NCBI GenBank assembly: GCA_011042035.1
Contig: DQZA01000006.1
Location: 1 to 11,422 of the forward strand
Direction: 5' to 3'
DNA from: Desulfobacteraceae bacterium
GTDB lineage: Bacteria > Desulfobacterota > DSM-4660 > Desulfatiglandales > Desulfatiglandaceae
DNA: 11,422 nt
The stretch's first letter is position 1. Every line of letters starts with the position of its first letter. The position numbers and the translations under genes were made by a program. This document shows positions 1 to 6,375 of the stretch, in pieces. The notes under the pieces are model-generated. The model was not told the DNA's origin and did no database searches. It saw only the letters and a program-made list of their open reading frames with translations.

Positions 1-572
1 ATATCATCGCCATGACCCTCTTCTATCATCTTCTCAAAAAGGTCAGGCTGTTCCTTTTCCAGTTCTCTTCCTCTTTTCTGTACTTCGGGGATGCTCATCA
101 GGAAGTCCTGGTGGTAGTTTCTCATCCCCTTGGGATCGTCCCATATCACCCATTGCAAATGGGGGCATTCGTCTTTGATGGCCAATGCCTTGTCCACCTC
201 TTCCTGAGTCTCACCCACGAAAAATTTGGCATCGGAGTGATCAACAATGTATTTTACCTCATCGATCATGCAGTCTTGAAAAAGCCATACCGCAACTCCG
301 CCTGCGCACAACGCTGCCATTTCCGCCCATAGTCCCTCGGGTCTATTATCCCCTATCATGGCCACTTTGTCCCCGCGTTTGAGCCCAAGGCTGACCATAC
401 CTAAGCAAAGATATTTCACATTATCGTAATAGTCCTGCCACGTGTAAGGCCGCCATATCCCAAACTCCTTTTCCCTCATGGCAACTTTATTCTTTCCGTA
501 TTTCCTACATTGGGTATGGAAAAGTTTTGGGATGGTCAGGTCCTTAGTAATTTCTATCTGGGCTCCGGCCAT
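1..572 (-). CDS. AMP-forming acyl-CoA synthetase (N-terminal part, cut by window edge)
   Basis: This is the first ~190 residues of an ATP-dependent acyl-CoA ligase of the long-chain fatty-acid/AMP-binding family, which adenylates a carboxylic acid and transfers it to CoA. Visible are an N-terminal segment with TIPKLFHTQCRKYG and KVAMREKEFGIWRPYTW, then GLKRGDKVAMIGDNRPE and a stretch ending in VKYIVDHSDAKFFVGE, all typical of the N-terminal subdomain of this superfamily. The catalytic P-loop (TSGTTG-like) and the C-terminal lid lie beyond position 1, so substrate class cannot be judged. The ATG at 572 is chosen because AAGGAGGT lies 10 nt upstream, overlapping the livG stop. The gene is therefore the second one of a - strand operon with livG. 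In related bacteria such ligases sit inside liv-type transporter clusters; activation of an imported aromatic, branched or fatty acid is inferred. Family is confident, substrate unknown. Confidence 0.88.
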   Translation of the reverse strand, partial: MAGAQIEITKDLTIPKLFHTQCRKYGKNKVAMREKEFGIWRPYTWQDYYDNVKYLCLGMVSLGLKRGDKVAMIGDNRPEGLWAEMAALCAGGVAVWLFQDCMIDEVKYIVDHSDAKFFVGETQEEVDKALAIKDECPHLQWVIWDDPKGMRNYHQDFLMSIPEVQKRGRELEKEQPDLFEKMIEEGHGDD

Positions 573-580
573 GTGATAGC

Positions 581-1402
581 TTACCTCCTTGTGGCGTATA
601 GATCCTCTGTTCCTAGGTACGCACTAATCACATCAGGGTTCTTTTGAACTTCATCTGGGGGACCATCTGTCACTGGGTTACCGAAATTGAGCACAAAAAC
701 CCGGTGGGAAATATCCATCACAACACCCATGTCATGTTCAACCAAGATGCAGGTGACTTTCCATCTCTCTTCTTCGTTGAGGTCCAAAATGAATCGGGCC
801 ATATCCTCCACTTCCTCGAGGTTGAGGCCTGCCAAAGGCTCGTCAAGGAGGAGAAGCTCGGGATTCAACGCCAAAGCCCGGCCCAACTCCACGCGTTTCT
901 GTAACCCATAAGGGAGCATGTGCACTGTTTTGTCTCGAATACTCTCTATCTCAAGGAGGTCAATTATCTCTTCTTCTATGAATTTTCTTGCTTCCAGCTC
1001 CTCCTGCTTGGTCTTTCCCACATATATTGAACCACTAATGATACCCGATTTGAGGTGAATATGCCGGCCCAGACGGATATTGTCCAATACGGACATGCCG
1101 CCAAATAATTCGATCTTTTGAAATGTCCTGGAAATACCCAGTTGTGCCCTTTGATATGGCTTCAAGTGGTTGATTTTTTGGCCCTTGTAATAGATGCTTC
1201 CCTTTTGCGGCCGATAAAGCCCATTAATACAATTCATCATTACGGTTTTACCCGCTCCATTGGGCCCTATAATAGAGTGGATCTCGCCCTTTTTCACCTC
1301 CAGGCTTACGCCGTTAAGGGCTGCGACCTTTCCAAAATACATGTGGATATCTTCGAGTCTAAGGAGAGTCTCGCCTTCTTTGACATCAGGAAGCTGAGCC
1401 AT
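581..1402 (-). CDS. livG: LivG-type ABC transporter ATP-binding protein
   Basis: A 273-residue cytoplasmic ATPase subunit of a branched-chain amino-acid-type (HAAT family) ABC importer. The Walker A motif GPNGAGKT is at residues 46-53, the Q-loop glutamine at about 95 (SRTFQ), the signature in its LivG form LPYGLQKR at 163-170, Walker B LLLLDEP at 183-189, and the switch histidine in EHDM near 223. The insertion after the Q-loop (about 110-145) and the C-terminal YLG segment are LivG-specific features. Length fits the family (about 255-275). The ATG at 1402 has GGAGG about 9 nt upstream. The gene is followed after 8 bp by an acyl-CoA ligase, not by livF; the permeases and binding protein would be expected beyond the left edge. 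The liv label refers to the family; an organic-acid substrate is equally possible and is suggested by the ligase neighbour. Confidence 0.93.
   Translation of the reverse strand: MAQLPDVKEGETLLRLEDIHMYFGKVAALNGVSLEVKKGEIHSIIGPNGAGKTVMMNCINGLYRPQKGSIYYKGQKINHLKPYQRAQLGISRTFQKIELFGGMSVLDNIRLGRHIHLKSGIISGSIYVGKTKQEELEARKFIEEEIIDLLEIESIRDKTVHMLPYGLQKRVELGRALALNPELLLLDEPLAGLNLEEVEDMARFILDLNEEERWKVTCILVEHDMGVVMDISHRVFVLNFGNPVTDGPPDEVQKNPDVISAYLGTEDLYATRR
583..590 (-). promoter_or_regulatory. Ribosome binding site of the acyl-CoA ligase gene
   Basis: On the - strand the sequence is AAGGAGGT, a near-complete anti-16S match, 10 nt before the ATG at 572. It overlaps the last codons and the TAA stop of livG, so the two genes are likely translated as a tightly linked pair. 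This site decides the start of the ligase. Confidence 0.85.
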
Positions 1403-1479
1403 ATATCGGGGCCTCCGTAAATGGGAATGAAAGCTTTGAAAGGGTTGAGAACTGCGCCTCTTGGCAAAAAACTTCTTTA

Positions 1480-1508
1480 CCCATACTTACTAAGTTGTAT
1501 TTTGTCAA
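1480..1508 (-). promoter_or_regulatory. Candidate sigma70 promoter for the livG-ligase operon
   Basis: On the - strand there is a perfect -35 box TTGACA (1503-1508), a 17-bp spacer and TATGGG (1480-1485) as a weak -10 box with three of six matches. It lies about 80 bp upstream of the livG ATG. The -35 and spacing are good; the -10 is poor, so strength or activator dependence cannot be told. Confidence 0.5.
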
Positions 1509-1520
1509 CAGCTTTTATAC

Positions 1521-1541
1521 AAAAATCCGTCTAAGACGCAT
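1521..1541 (-). terminator. Marginal intrinsic terminator after dgt
   Basis: On the - strand CGTC-TTA-GACG forms a 4-bp GC-containing stem (1528-1538), extendable across one mismatch, followed directly by GATTTTTG. It lies about 100 bp after the dgt stop and just before the livG -35 box, where a terminator would be expected. The stem is short, so this is only a candidate. Confidence 0.33.
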
Positions 1542-1639
1542 CCTTATCATCCTTCATTAACTGGTTCACAGACTCAAGCGTCCCTCCCCTATCGCGGGAA
1601 CCAGAGCAAAGGAAGGCGGTATTTCTCGATAGGCGTTAA

Positions 1640-2821
1640 CTATACGAACCTGGCTGTCCTTATCTCGGGAACAAGGTGCTTCCTGCACTGGCTAAGAAAA
1701 TACTCATCCGTCATCCCCGCTATAAAATCCCTCACTATCCCTGCTGGTGGTGTCTTGTCTCTGTACTCCTGTGCCATCCCATCCAAGAAGCCCGTAAAAA
1801 TGTCTGATTCTTCATTCCCTTCTTCTAAATCTTGGAGGAATTTTTCAAAAAGCAGCTCAAACATTAATTTAACCTTAGGTGTTTGTTCTTTTACCTTGCC
1901 ACAGGAATAGATCCTCTTTTGATTGAAATCCTTCAATTCCCTCAATGCCTCCGCTACCTCTTCACTGAAGCTTATATACGGCTTGTGCAGGCTGTTACCC
2001 ACCAGGTCTTCCACTAGTCTATAAACTATGGTACCATTTTTGTCTCCCAAAACCTCCTTGCAGCGCTTTGGAATATCTTCCCGTCGAATCAGTCCTAGCC
2101 GAATGGCATCCTCTATATCCCTCCCAACATAGCTAATGGTGTCTGCCATTCTTACCACGCAGCCCTCTAAGGTCATAGGCCATATATCAATGGTGGGATC
2201 AGCTTTCTCGGCCGCAATTTCCGATTGCAATTGTTCGAAATCCTTACGAGGGTCAGGACTTAATGCCTTCAGGTGTATCTCCCCATTGTGACAGAAAATT
2301 CCGTCCAACACCTGTAAAGTCAGATTCCATCCCTTTCCCTTCCTTTCTATGTCCTGAAGAAAGCGCACACTCTGGATGTTATGCAAGAATGGTCCTAGGT
2401 GGTGGGCCTCACACAGCTCTGAAAGGAACTTCTCACCGTCATGACCGAAAGGCGTATGACCTATATCATGGCCTAGGGCTATCGCCTCAATCAAATCTTC
2501 ATTTAGCCGAAGAAGCCTTCCGATGGTTCTAGCAATCTTTGAGACCAGCTGTACGTGGAGAACTCGGTGCGTGATGTGGTCGTTTTTGATCAGGTAAAAT
2601 ACTTGAGTTTTATCAATATATCGAGAATACGCCAAAGAATGCAAGATACGATCTGTGTCAATTGAGAATTGCTGTCTGTGGCCTTGTTGGATACTCTCTT
2701 CCATCTTTTTTCTGAGAGCGTTTCGACTTTTACAGGCAAACTCTGACAGCTTCAGGTCCTCTTCCCTATCAAGTTTTTCCCTCAACCTGAGCAACCTATC
2801 CGTACTATTTCCGTATTCCAT
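1640..2821 (-). CDS. dgt: dGTPase-like deoxynucleoside triphosphate triphosphohydrolase (HD domain)
   Basis: A 393-residue soluble HD-superfamily protein of the Dgt/dNTPase family, which hydrolyses dNTPs to deoxynucleoside and triphosphate. The opening DRILHSLAYSRYIDKTQVF (residues 58-75) matches the family's usual R-I-hHs-aFRRL-KTQVF block. Metal-binding residues are visible: H89 in RVLHV, H118-D119 in ALGHDIGHTPFGHDGE, and D227 in VRMADTISY. The histidines of GHTPFGH are also the family's usual ones. The middle part (about 165-205) and the C-terminal helical region are variable. The ATG at 2821 has only a weak upstream GAGG; an in-frame TAA lies a short way upstream without another start codon, so the start is nearly forced. 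The gene is divergent from rpsB across a 485-bp gap. In related bacteria such proteins help control dNTP pools; which dNTP is preferred or required as activator cannot be read from sequence. Confidence 0.9.
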   Translation of the reverse strand: MEYGNSTDRLLRLREKLDREEDLKLSEFACKSRNALRKKMEESIQQGHRQQFSIDTDRILHSLAYSRYIDKTQVFYLIKNDHITHRVLHVQLVSKIARTIGRLLRLNEDLIEAIALGHDIGHTPFGHDGEKFLSELCEAHHLGPFLHNIQSVRFLQDIERKGKGWNLTLQVLDGIFCHNGEIHLKALSPDPRKDFEQLQSEIAAEKADPTIDIWPMTLEGCVVRMADTISYVGRDIEDAIRLGLIRREDIPKRCKEVLGDKNGTIVYRLVEDLVGNSLHKPYISFSEEVAEALRELKDFNQKRIYSCGKVKEQTPKVKLMFELLFEKFLQDLEEGNEESDIFTGFLDGMAQEYRDKTPPAGIVRDFIAGMTDEYFLSQCRKHLVPEIRTARFV

Positions 2822-3306
2822 GGGAATTTTGTGCCTCGCTCTAGCCCATTTTTTGGGAGCTTATATAATCCACCAGCCTAGCAAAAAATCTCTCAAAGTT
2901 GTTTGCCTTAGCCTTTCTCACACACCTGAACATACTCAAAAAACATTGGGTTGGTTGGCCAATTCTTCTCAAGCAAGATTGGATGCCTGTGTGGGTCATG
3001 GCTTTCTGAAGACAAAAGAAATTCTTTTAACAGATGGAATTTTCCTTGCTTATGAGCCCGAACGATGGTAATAAAAATAATTTGTCTTGAGATTTACCAC
3101 TCCCGTCATTAAGTAGCCTTCAAAGCTTTTTAATATTATAACAGGTTAGGGTTTATTTCTCAAGACATTGGGAATTTAGTGGCTCCGTTGGAGCCATAAC
3201 TCCGCACACCCGGAATAAAGCCCGGTGCCCCCAGGGGGCCAGATGATCCAGGTGGAGGGAGAAAAACCGAGGCAGGGGCAGGAGAGCCCCAGAAAAGGAG
3301 GATTAG
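2822..3306. promoter_or_regulatory. Divergent dgt / rpsB intergenic control region
   Basis: This gap of 485 bp contains no gene I can support. It must hold the start signals for dgt (leftward) and rpsB (rightward). Towards dgt there is an AT-rich TTATATAAG element about 50 bp before the ATG, but no convincing -35. Towards rpsB there is an AT-rich stretch at 3129-3142 (TTTAATATTATAAC) that could hold a -10 box, again without a clear -35 at 16-18 bp. The part from about 3180 on is richer in G+C and foldable and is described separately. The stretch 2880-3060 shows no recognisable RNA or protein. Confidence 0.5.
3180..3306 (+). promoter_or_regulatory. Structured 5' leader of rpsB (candidate ribosomal-protein leader)
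   Basis: Three simple hairpins can be drawn before the rpsB start: TGGCTCC-GTT-GGAGCCA (3180-3196, 7-bp perfect stem), GCCCC-CAG-GGGGC (3227-3239) and GGGGC-AGGAGA-GCCCC (3275-3290). The last shows a purine-rich, Shine-Dalgarno-like loop and ends only a few nt before the real AAAGGAGG (3295-3302). Leaders that let protein S2 repress its own mRNA are known in other bacteria. I see no match to a specific published S2 leader, so the role is inferred from position and foldability only. Confidence 0.4.
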
Positions 3307-4203
3307 ATGGCAAATGTAAGTATGAAAGAACTTCTCGAGGCAGGTGTTCATTTCGGTCACCAGACCAGGCGTTGGAACCCAAAGATGAAACCTTACATCT
3401 TTGGCGCCCGAAACGGAATTCACATCATAGACCTTCAAAAAACCGTCAGGCTTTTCAAAGTGGCTTATGATTTCGTGGTACGCACAGTGGCCGAGGGTTA
3501 CTCGGTGCTATTTGTGGGAACAAAAAAACAGGCCCATGATTCTATCGTTGAAGAGAGCGAGCGCTGCGGGATGTTTTACGTGGTTAACCGCTGGCTCGGC
3601 GGAACGCTGACCAATTTTCAAACCATTAGAAGGAGTGTAAACCGCCTCAAAGAACTGGAATCAATGAAGCGAGAGGGTGGGTTTAGCAGGTACACAAAAA
3701 AAGAGGCCCTCAAAATGGAGAAGGAGCTGGTAAAGTTAGAAAAAAACCTTGGGGGCATAAAAGACATGGATGAATTGCCGGGAGCCCTTTTTGTGGTGGA
3801 TCCAAAGAGGGAAAGAATCGCGGTACGCGAGGCACGAAAACTGAAAATACCCGTGGTAGCCATTGCTGATACAAACTGTGACCCTGACGAGATAGACTTC
3901 ATCATCCCGGGAAATGACGACGCCATTAGGGCCATACGCCTGTTTTGCTCCAGGATAGCGGATGCCTGTGTCGAAGGCCACAACTTGGCCGAGGAAAGGC
4001 TGAGAGCAGAAGCAGAAATGAGACAACAAGCAGAGGCTGCAGAAATGGAGGAAGAAAAGCCATCCGCTGAGGAAGCAGGCCAGGAGGAAACATCGGGAGG
4101 CCCTGAGGTTATAGTTATCCCAAAACGGACTGAAGTTGAGCAAGCTTCCGATACCGTAGAGGCTGAGTCCGAGCCGGCTCCACCCGAAGCGGACGCAGAA
4201 TAA
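3307..4203 (+). CDS. rpsB: 30S ribosomal protein S2 with acidic C-terminal extension
   Basis: S2 binds the head/body junction of the small ribosomal subunit with S1. The start MANVSMKELLEAGVHFGHQ, the following RRWNPKMKPYIFGARNGIHI, FVGTKKQA (69-76), NRWLGGTLTNFQTI (94-107), LFVVDPKRE and IPVVAIADTNCDPD (181-194) are diagnostic for S2. The ordinary S2 core ends at about residue 228; the remaining 70 residues are a low-complexity tail rich in Glu and Ala, making 298 residues against about 240 in E. coli. Such tails occur in several lineages and are not a sign of fusion. AAAGGAGG lies 4 nt before the ATG. First gene of the + strand cluster; followed by tsf after 63 nt, the classic rpsB-tsf pair. 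Translation control by its own product is plausible through the foldable leader. Confidence 0.98.
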   Translation: MANVSMKELLEAGVHFGHQTRRWNPKMKPYIFGARNGIHIIDLQKTVRLFKVAYDFVVRTVAEGYSVLFVGTKKQAHDSIVEESERCGMFYVVNRWLGGTLTNFQTIRRSVNRLKELESMKREGGFSRYTKKEALKMEKELVKLEKNLGGIKDMDELPGALFVVDPKRERIAVREARKLKIPVVAIADTNCDPDEIDFIIPGNDDAIRAIRLFCSRIADACVEGHNLAEERLRAEAEMRQQAEAAEMEEEKPSAEEAGQEETSGGPEVIVIPKRTEVEQASDTVEAESEPAPPEADAE

Positions 4204-4253
4204 GACTGAGATTATATTCAAGAGTATACCCATTACGGGAATATGCCGAAACG

Positions 4254-4260
4254 AAAGGAG
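4254..4260 (+). promoter_or_regulatory. Ribosome binding site that fixes the tsf start
   Basis: AAAGGAG lies 6 nt before a GTG at 4267. The upstream in-frame ATG at 4243 has only a weak ACGGGA ahead of it and would add eight residues absent from the usual EF-Ts N-terminus. The site therefore supports GTG 4267. Confidence 0.8.
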
Positions 4261-4266
4261 ATTGCC

Positions 4267-4869
4267 GTGGCAGTTACAATGGAGCAAATTAAGGAATTGA
4301 GGGAAAAGACAGGCGTGGGCATTATGGATTGCAAAAAGGCCCTGAATGAATGCGGCGGAGACATAGAAAAGGCCGTTGATTATCTCAGAAAAAAGGGAAT
4401 AGCCACAGCCAAAAAACGTGGTAGCAGGACCGCTTCACAGGGACAAATCCAGGCTTACATTCATGGGGGAGGAAAAATTGGTGTATTGGTGGAGGTTAAT
4501 TGCGAAACGGATTTTACTGGAAAGACTGACGACTTCTCTACCTTTGTGAAGGATATTGCTATGCAGATAGCCGCCACAAACCCTGTGGCTATTGACCGCG
4601 AGAGGGTTCCGACCGAGATTCTAGAACGAGAAAAGGAAATATACACGACCCAGGCCAGAGAGACTGGAAAGCCGGAAAAGGTGATAGAGAAGATCGTTGA
4701 AGGAAAAATGAAAAAGTTTTACTCCGAGGCATGTCTAATGGAGCAGCCCTTCGTGAAGAACCCCGACATCACAGTACAGGACCTTCTAAACGAATTGATT
4801 GCCAAGACTGGAGAGAATATAGTTATCAGGAGGTTTGTGAGATTCCAGCTTGGGGACTCTGATGAATAG
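4267..4869 (+). CDS. tsf: Elongation factor Ts (short form)
   Basis: EF-Ts is the nucleotide-exchange factor that releases GDP from EF-Tu. The N-terminal UBA-like region MEQIKELREKTGVGIMDCKK with ALNECGGDIEKAVDYLR is unmistakable (residues 5-41), followed by GIATAKKRGSRTASQG and the core VEVNCETDFTGKTDDF (76-90). From the GTG start the protein has 200 residues, the short form lacking one of the two core subdomain repeats found in the ~283-residue E. coli protein; Thermus has a similarly short one. The EF-Tu-contacting motif, TDFV in most homologues, reads TDFT here (81-84). The GTG at 4267 is preferred over ATG 4243 because of AAAGGAG at the right distance and the family N-terminus. Its end overlaps the pyrH start by 8 nt, pointing to coupled translation. 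Confidence 0.97.
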   Translation: MAVTMEQIKELREKTGVGIMDCKKALNECGGDIEKAVDYLRKKGIATAKKRGSRTASQGQIQAYIHGGGKIGVLVEVNCETDFTGKTDDFSTFVKDIAMQIAATNPVAIDRERVPTEILEREKEIYTTQARETGKPEKVIEKIVEGKMKKFYSEACLMEQPFVKNPDITVQDLLNELIAKTGENIVIRRFVRFQLGDSDE

Positions 4870-5584
4870 TGAGAGGACTAGGTTCAAACGTATCCTCTTG
4901 AAACTAAGTGGCGAGGCCCTTTCAGCCAAGAGCGACGCCATAGATCCCCAAACTATCCTGAGGGTTGCTCGAGAAATTAAGTCCGCTCATGACCTTGGTG
5001 TCCAAATCGCCATCGTGATAGGGGGCGGAAACATTTTTAGGGGCCTTCGGGCAGTTGATTACAGAATGGATCGGGTGGTCGCCGATCATATGGGTATGTT
5101 GGCCACGGTCATCAATGCCCTTGCACTTGGAGGTGCGCTGCAAACAGTTGGGCTAGAAGCCCAAGTGATGTCAGCTATTGAGATGAGAGGGGTTGCTGAG
5201 CCCTTTGTAAGGGATGCGGCAATAAATTATCTCGAGGATAACCGAGTGGTCATATTCGGAGGCGGAACGGGTAATCCGTATTTTACTACCGATACTGCTG
5301 CCACACTTAGGGCGAGTGAAATCGGGGCCAATGCCCTGCTAAAGGCAACAAAGGTTGACGGCGTGTATGATGCTGACCCGGTAAAGGTACCAGGCGCAAA
5401 ACGTTTCGATACACTGAGCTATGGTGAAGTCATAGAAAAAGGACTCAGGGCAATGGATCTAACCGCCATTTCCTTGGCCATGGAACAGAAAATTCCTATT
5501 GTGGTATTCAACCTTTTGAAGGGGGGTAATATCCTCAAGGCAGTCGCTGGTGAACGCGTGGGAACGATCATTAGGGGAGAGTGA
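4862..5584 (+). CDS. pyrH: Uridylate (UMP) kinase
   Basis: PyrH converts UMP plus ATP into UDP plus ADP, feeding RNA, peptidoglycan sugar and pyrimidine nucleotide synthesis; it is a hexameric amino-acid-kinase-fold enzyme. Seen in order: RILLKLSGEAL (10-20), the glycine-rich IVIGGGNIFRG (51-61), DRVVADHMGMLATVINALAL (70-89), VIFGGGTGNPYFTTDTAA (130-147) and LLKATKVDGVYDADP (159-173) with the usual UMP- and ATP-binding residues. Length is 240, normal for the family. The ATG at 4862 lies inside the last codons of tsf (8-nt overlap), with GGGG 6 nt upstream; a TTG at 4850 would add four residues and is less likely. The stop is 2 nt before the frr start. Allosteric control by GTP and UTP is known for the family but cannot be judged here. 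Confidence 0.97.
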   Translation: MNSERTRFKRILLKLSGEALSAKSDAIDPQTILRVAREIKSAHDLGVQIAIVIGGGNIFRGLRAVDYRMDRVVADHMGMLATVINALALGGALQTVGLEAQVMSAIEMRGVAEPFVRDAAINYLEDNRVVIFGGGTGNPYFTTDTAATLRASEIGANALLKATKVDGVYDADPVKVPGAKRFDTLSYGEVIEKGLRAMDLTAISLAMEQKIPIVVFNLLKGGNILKAVAGERVGTIIRGE

Positions 5585-5586
5585 AA

Positions 5587-6144
5587 ATGAAAGATGAAAT
5601 ACTGTCCGACCTTCGCAAGAAAATGGCAAAAACCGTTGAAGCCCTGAAAAGGGAGTTCAACAAGATCAGGACGGGTAGGGCCACACCGGCGTTGCTAGAA
5701 GGTATTAAGGTGGAGTGTTATGAAACTCAGATGCCTATTGAGCAAGTAGCTTCTATTGCTGTACCTGAAAGCCGATTAATTACCGTCCAACCCTGGGACC
5801 AGTCAATAATAGGCGAGATTGAAAAGGCAATTCTAAAATCTGAACTCGGCCTCACACCGATGAATGATGGAAAAATTATCAGGATTTCCATACCACCTCT
5901 CACCGAAGAGAGGCGCAAAGAATTGGCCAAATTAGCGCGCAAGATGGCTGAGGAAAGCAAGATTGCCATTAGGAATCAAAGACGAGAAGCCAATGAGATG
6001 TTCAAAGACCTCAAAAACGATAAGGAGATCTCTGAAGACGAATTTTACAAGTATCAAAACGAAGTCCAAAAAATAACAGACGAATTCATTAAAAAGATCG
6101 ACGAGGTCACTGCTCAAAAAGAAAAGGAAATCCTGGAATTCTGA
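5587..6144 (+). CDS. frr: Ribosome recycling factor
   Basis: RRF splits post-termination ribosomes together with EF-G. The protein has 185 residues, the normal length, with the family landmarks FNKIRTGRATPALLEGI (24-40), MPIEQVASIAVPESRLITVQPWD (49-71), GLTPMNDGKIIRISIPPLTEERR (90-112) and the C-terminal helix with LARKMAEESKIAIRNQRRE. The L-shaped fold with a three-helix bundle and a beta/alpha/beta domain is known for the family. ATG 5587 is chosen over the GTG at 5581 because AGGGGAG (5573-5579) is correctly spaced from the ATG and too close to the GTG. Separated from pyrH by 2 nt, so co-translated. A 231-bp gap follows, with no clear terminator. Confidence 0.97.
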   Translation: MKDEILSDLRKKMAKTVEALKREFNKIRTGRATPALLEGIKVECYETQMPIEQVASIAVPESRLITVQPWDQSIIGEIEKAILKSELGLTPMNDGKIIRISIPPLTEERRKELAKLARKMAEESKIAIRNQRREANEMFKDLKNDKEISEDEFYKYQNEVQKITDEFIKKIDEVTAQKEKEILEF

Positions 6145-6375
6145 AGCTTCTTGCCCTCTCAGCTATCGAAGGTCTTGCCCGTCATGTGCGCCTTCTGAGG
6201 GCTTCTAATGGCCCCATAAAACTAAAGTAAGCCCATGCGCCTTCAGCTTATTTCTCCCCTTGTTGTGTATGCCTTCTCGTACCCGAAATTCAATTTTGTA
6301 TTGAAATAGGAGACAATACGAGGTACCTGGATTGTGTATGTTACAAAACTTCTACAGGAGACAAGCTAAAGCCCG
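6145..6375 (+). promoter_or_regulatory. frr-uppS intergenic region / uppS leader
   Basis: This 231-bp gap is long for the cluster. A bulged stem can be drawn between GCCCT-CT-CAG (6153-6162) and CTGAGGGC (6195-6202), with a competing GGGC/GCCC pair at 6199-6214; no T-run follows, so neither is a standard terminator. An AT-rich hairpin TTCAAT-TTTGT-ATTGAA lies at 6289-6305. The 9-mer AGGAGACAA occurs twice, around 6308 and 6356. A 24-codon open frame (6235-6309) lacks a ribosome binding site. No convincing promoter is seen; a separate promoter for uppS remains possible. Confidence 0.35.

Noticed and set aside
580..1402. Unusual ABC signature LPYGLQ and a Val after the Walker A GKT
   Set aside because: LPYGLQ is the normal form in LivG proteins, and the Val lies just outside the essential Walker A residues, so no loss of function is implied.
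2655..3071. A 138-codon + strand open frame running from inside dgt into the gap
   Set aside because: Most of it is antisense to the well-supported dgt gene, the translation shows no known family features, and there is no ribosome binding site worth the name.
4204..4242. Imperfect hairpin TATaCCC-ATTAC-GGGaATA between rpsB and tsf
   Set aside because: Short stem with a mismatch and no T-run; not a terminator, and rpsB-tsf read-through is expected.
6235..6309. A 24-codon open frame in the uppS leader
   Set aside because: No ribosome binding site and no recognisable peptide; kept only as a point to compare in relatives.
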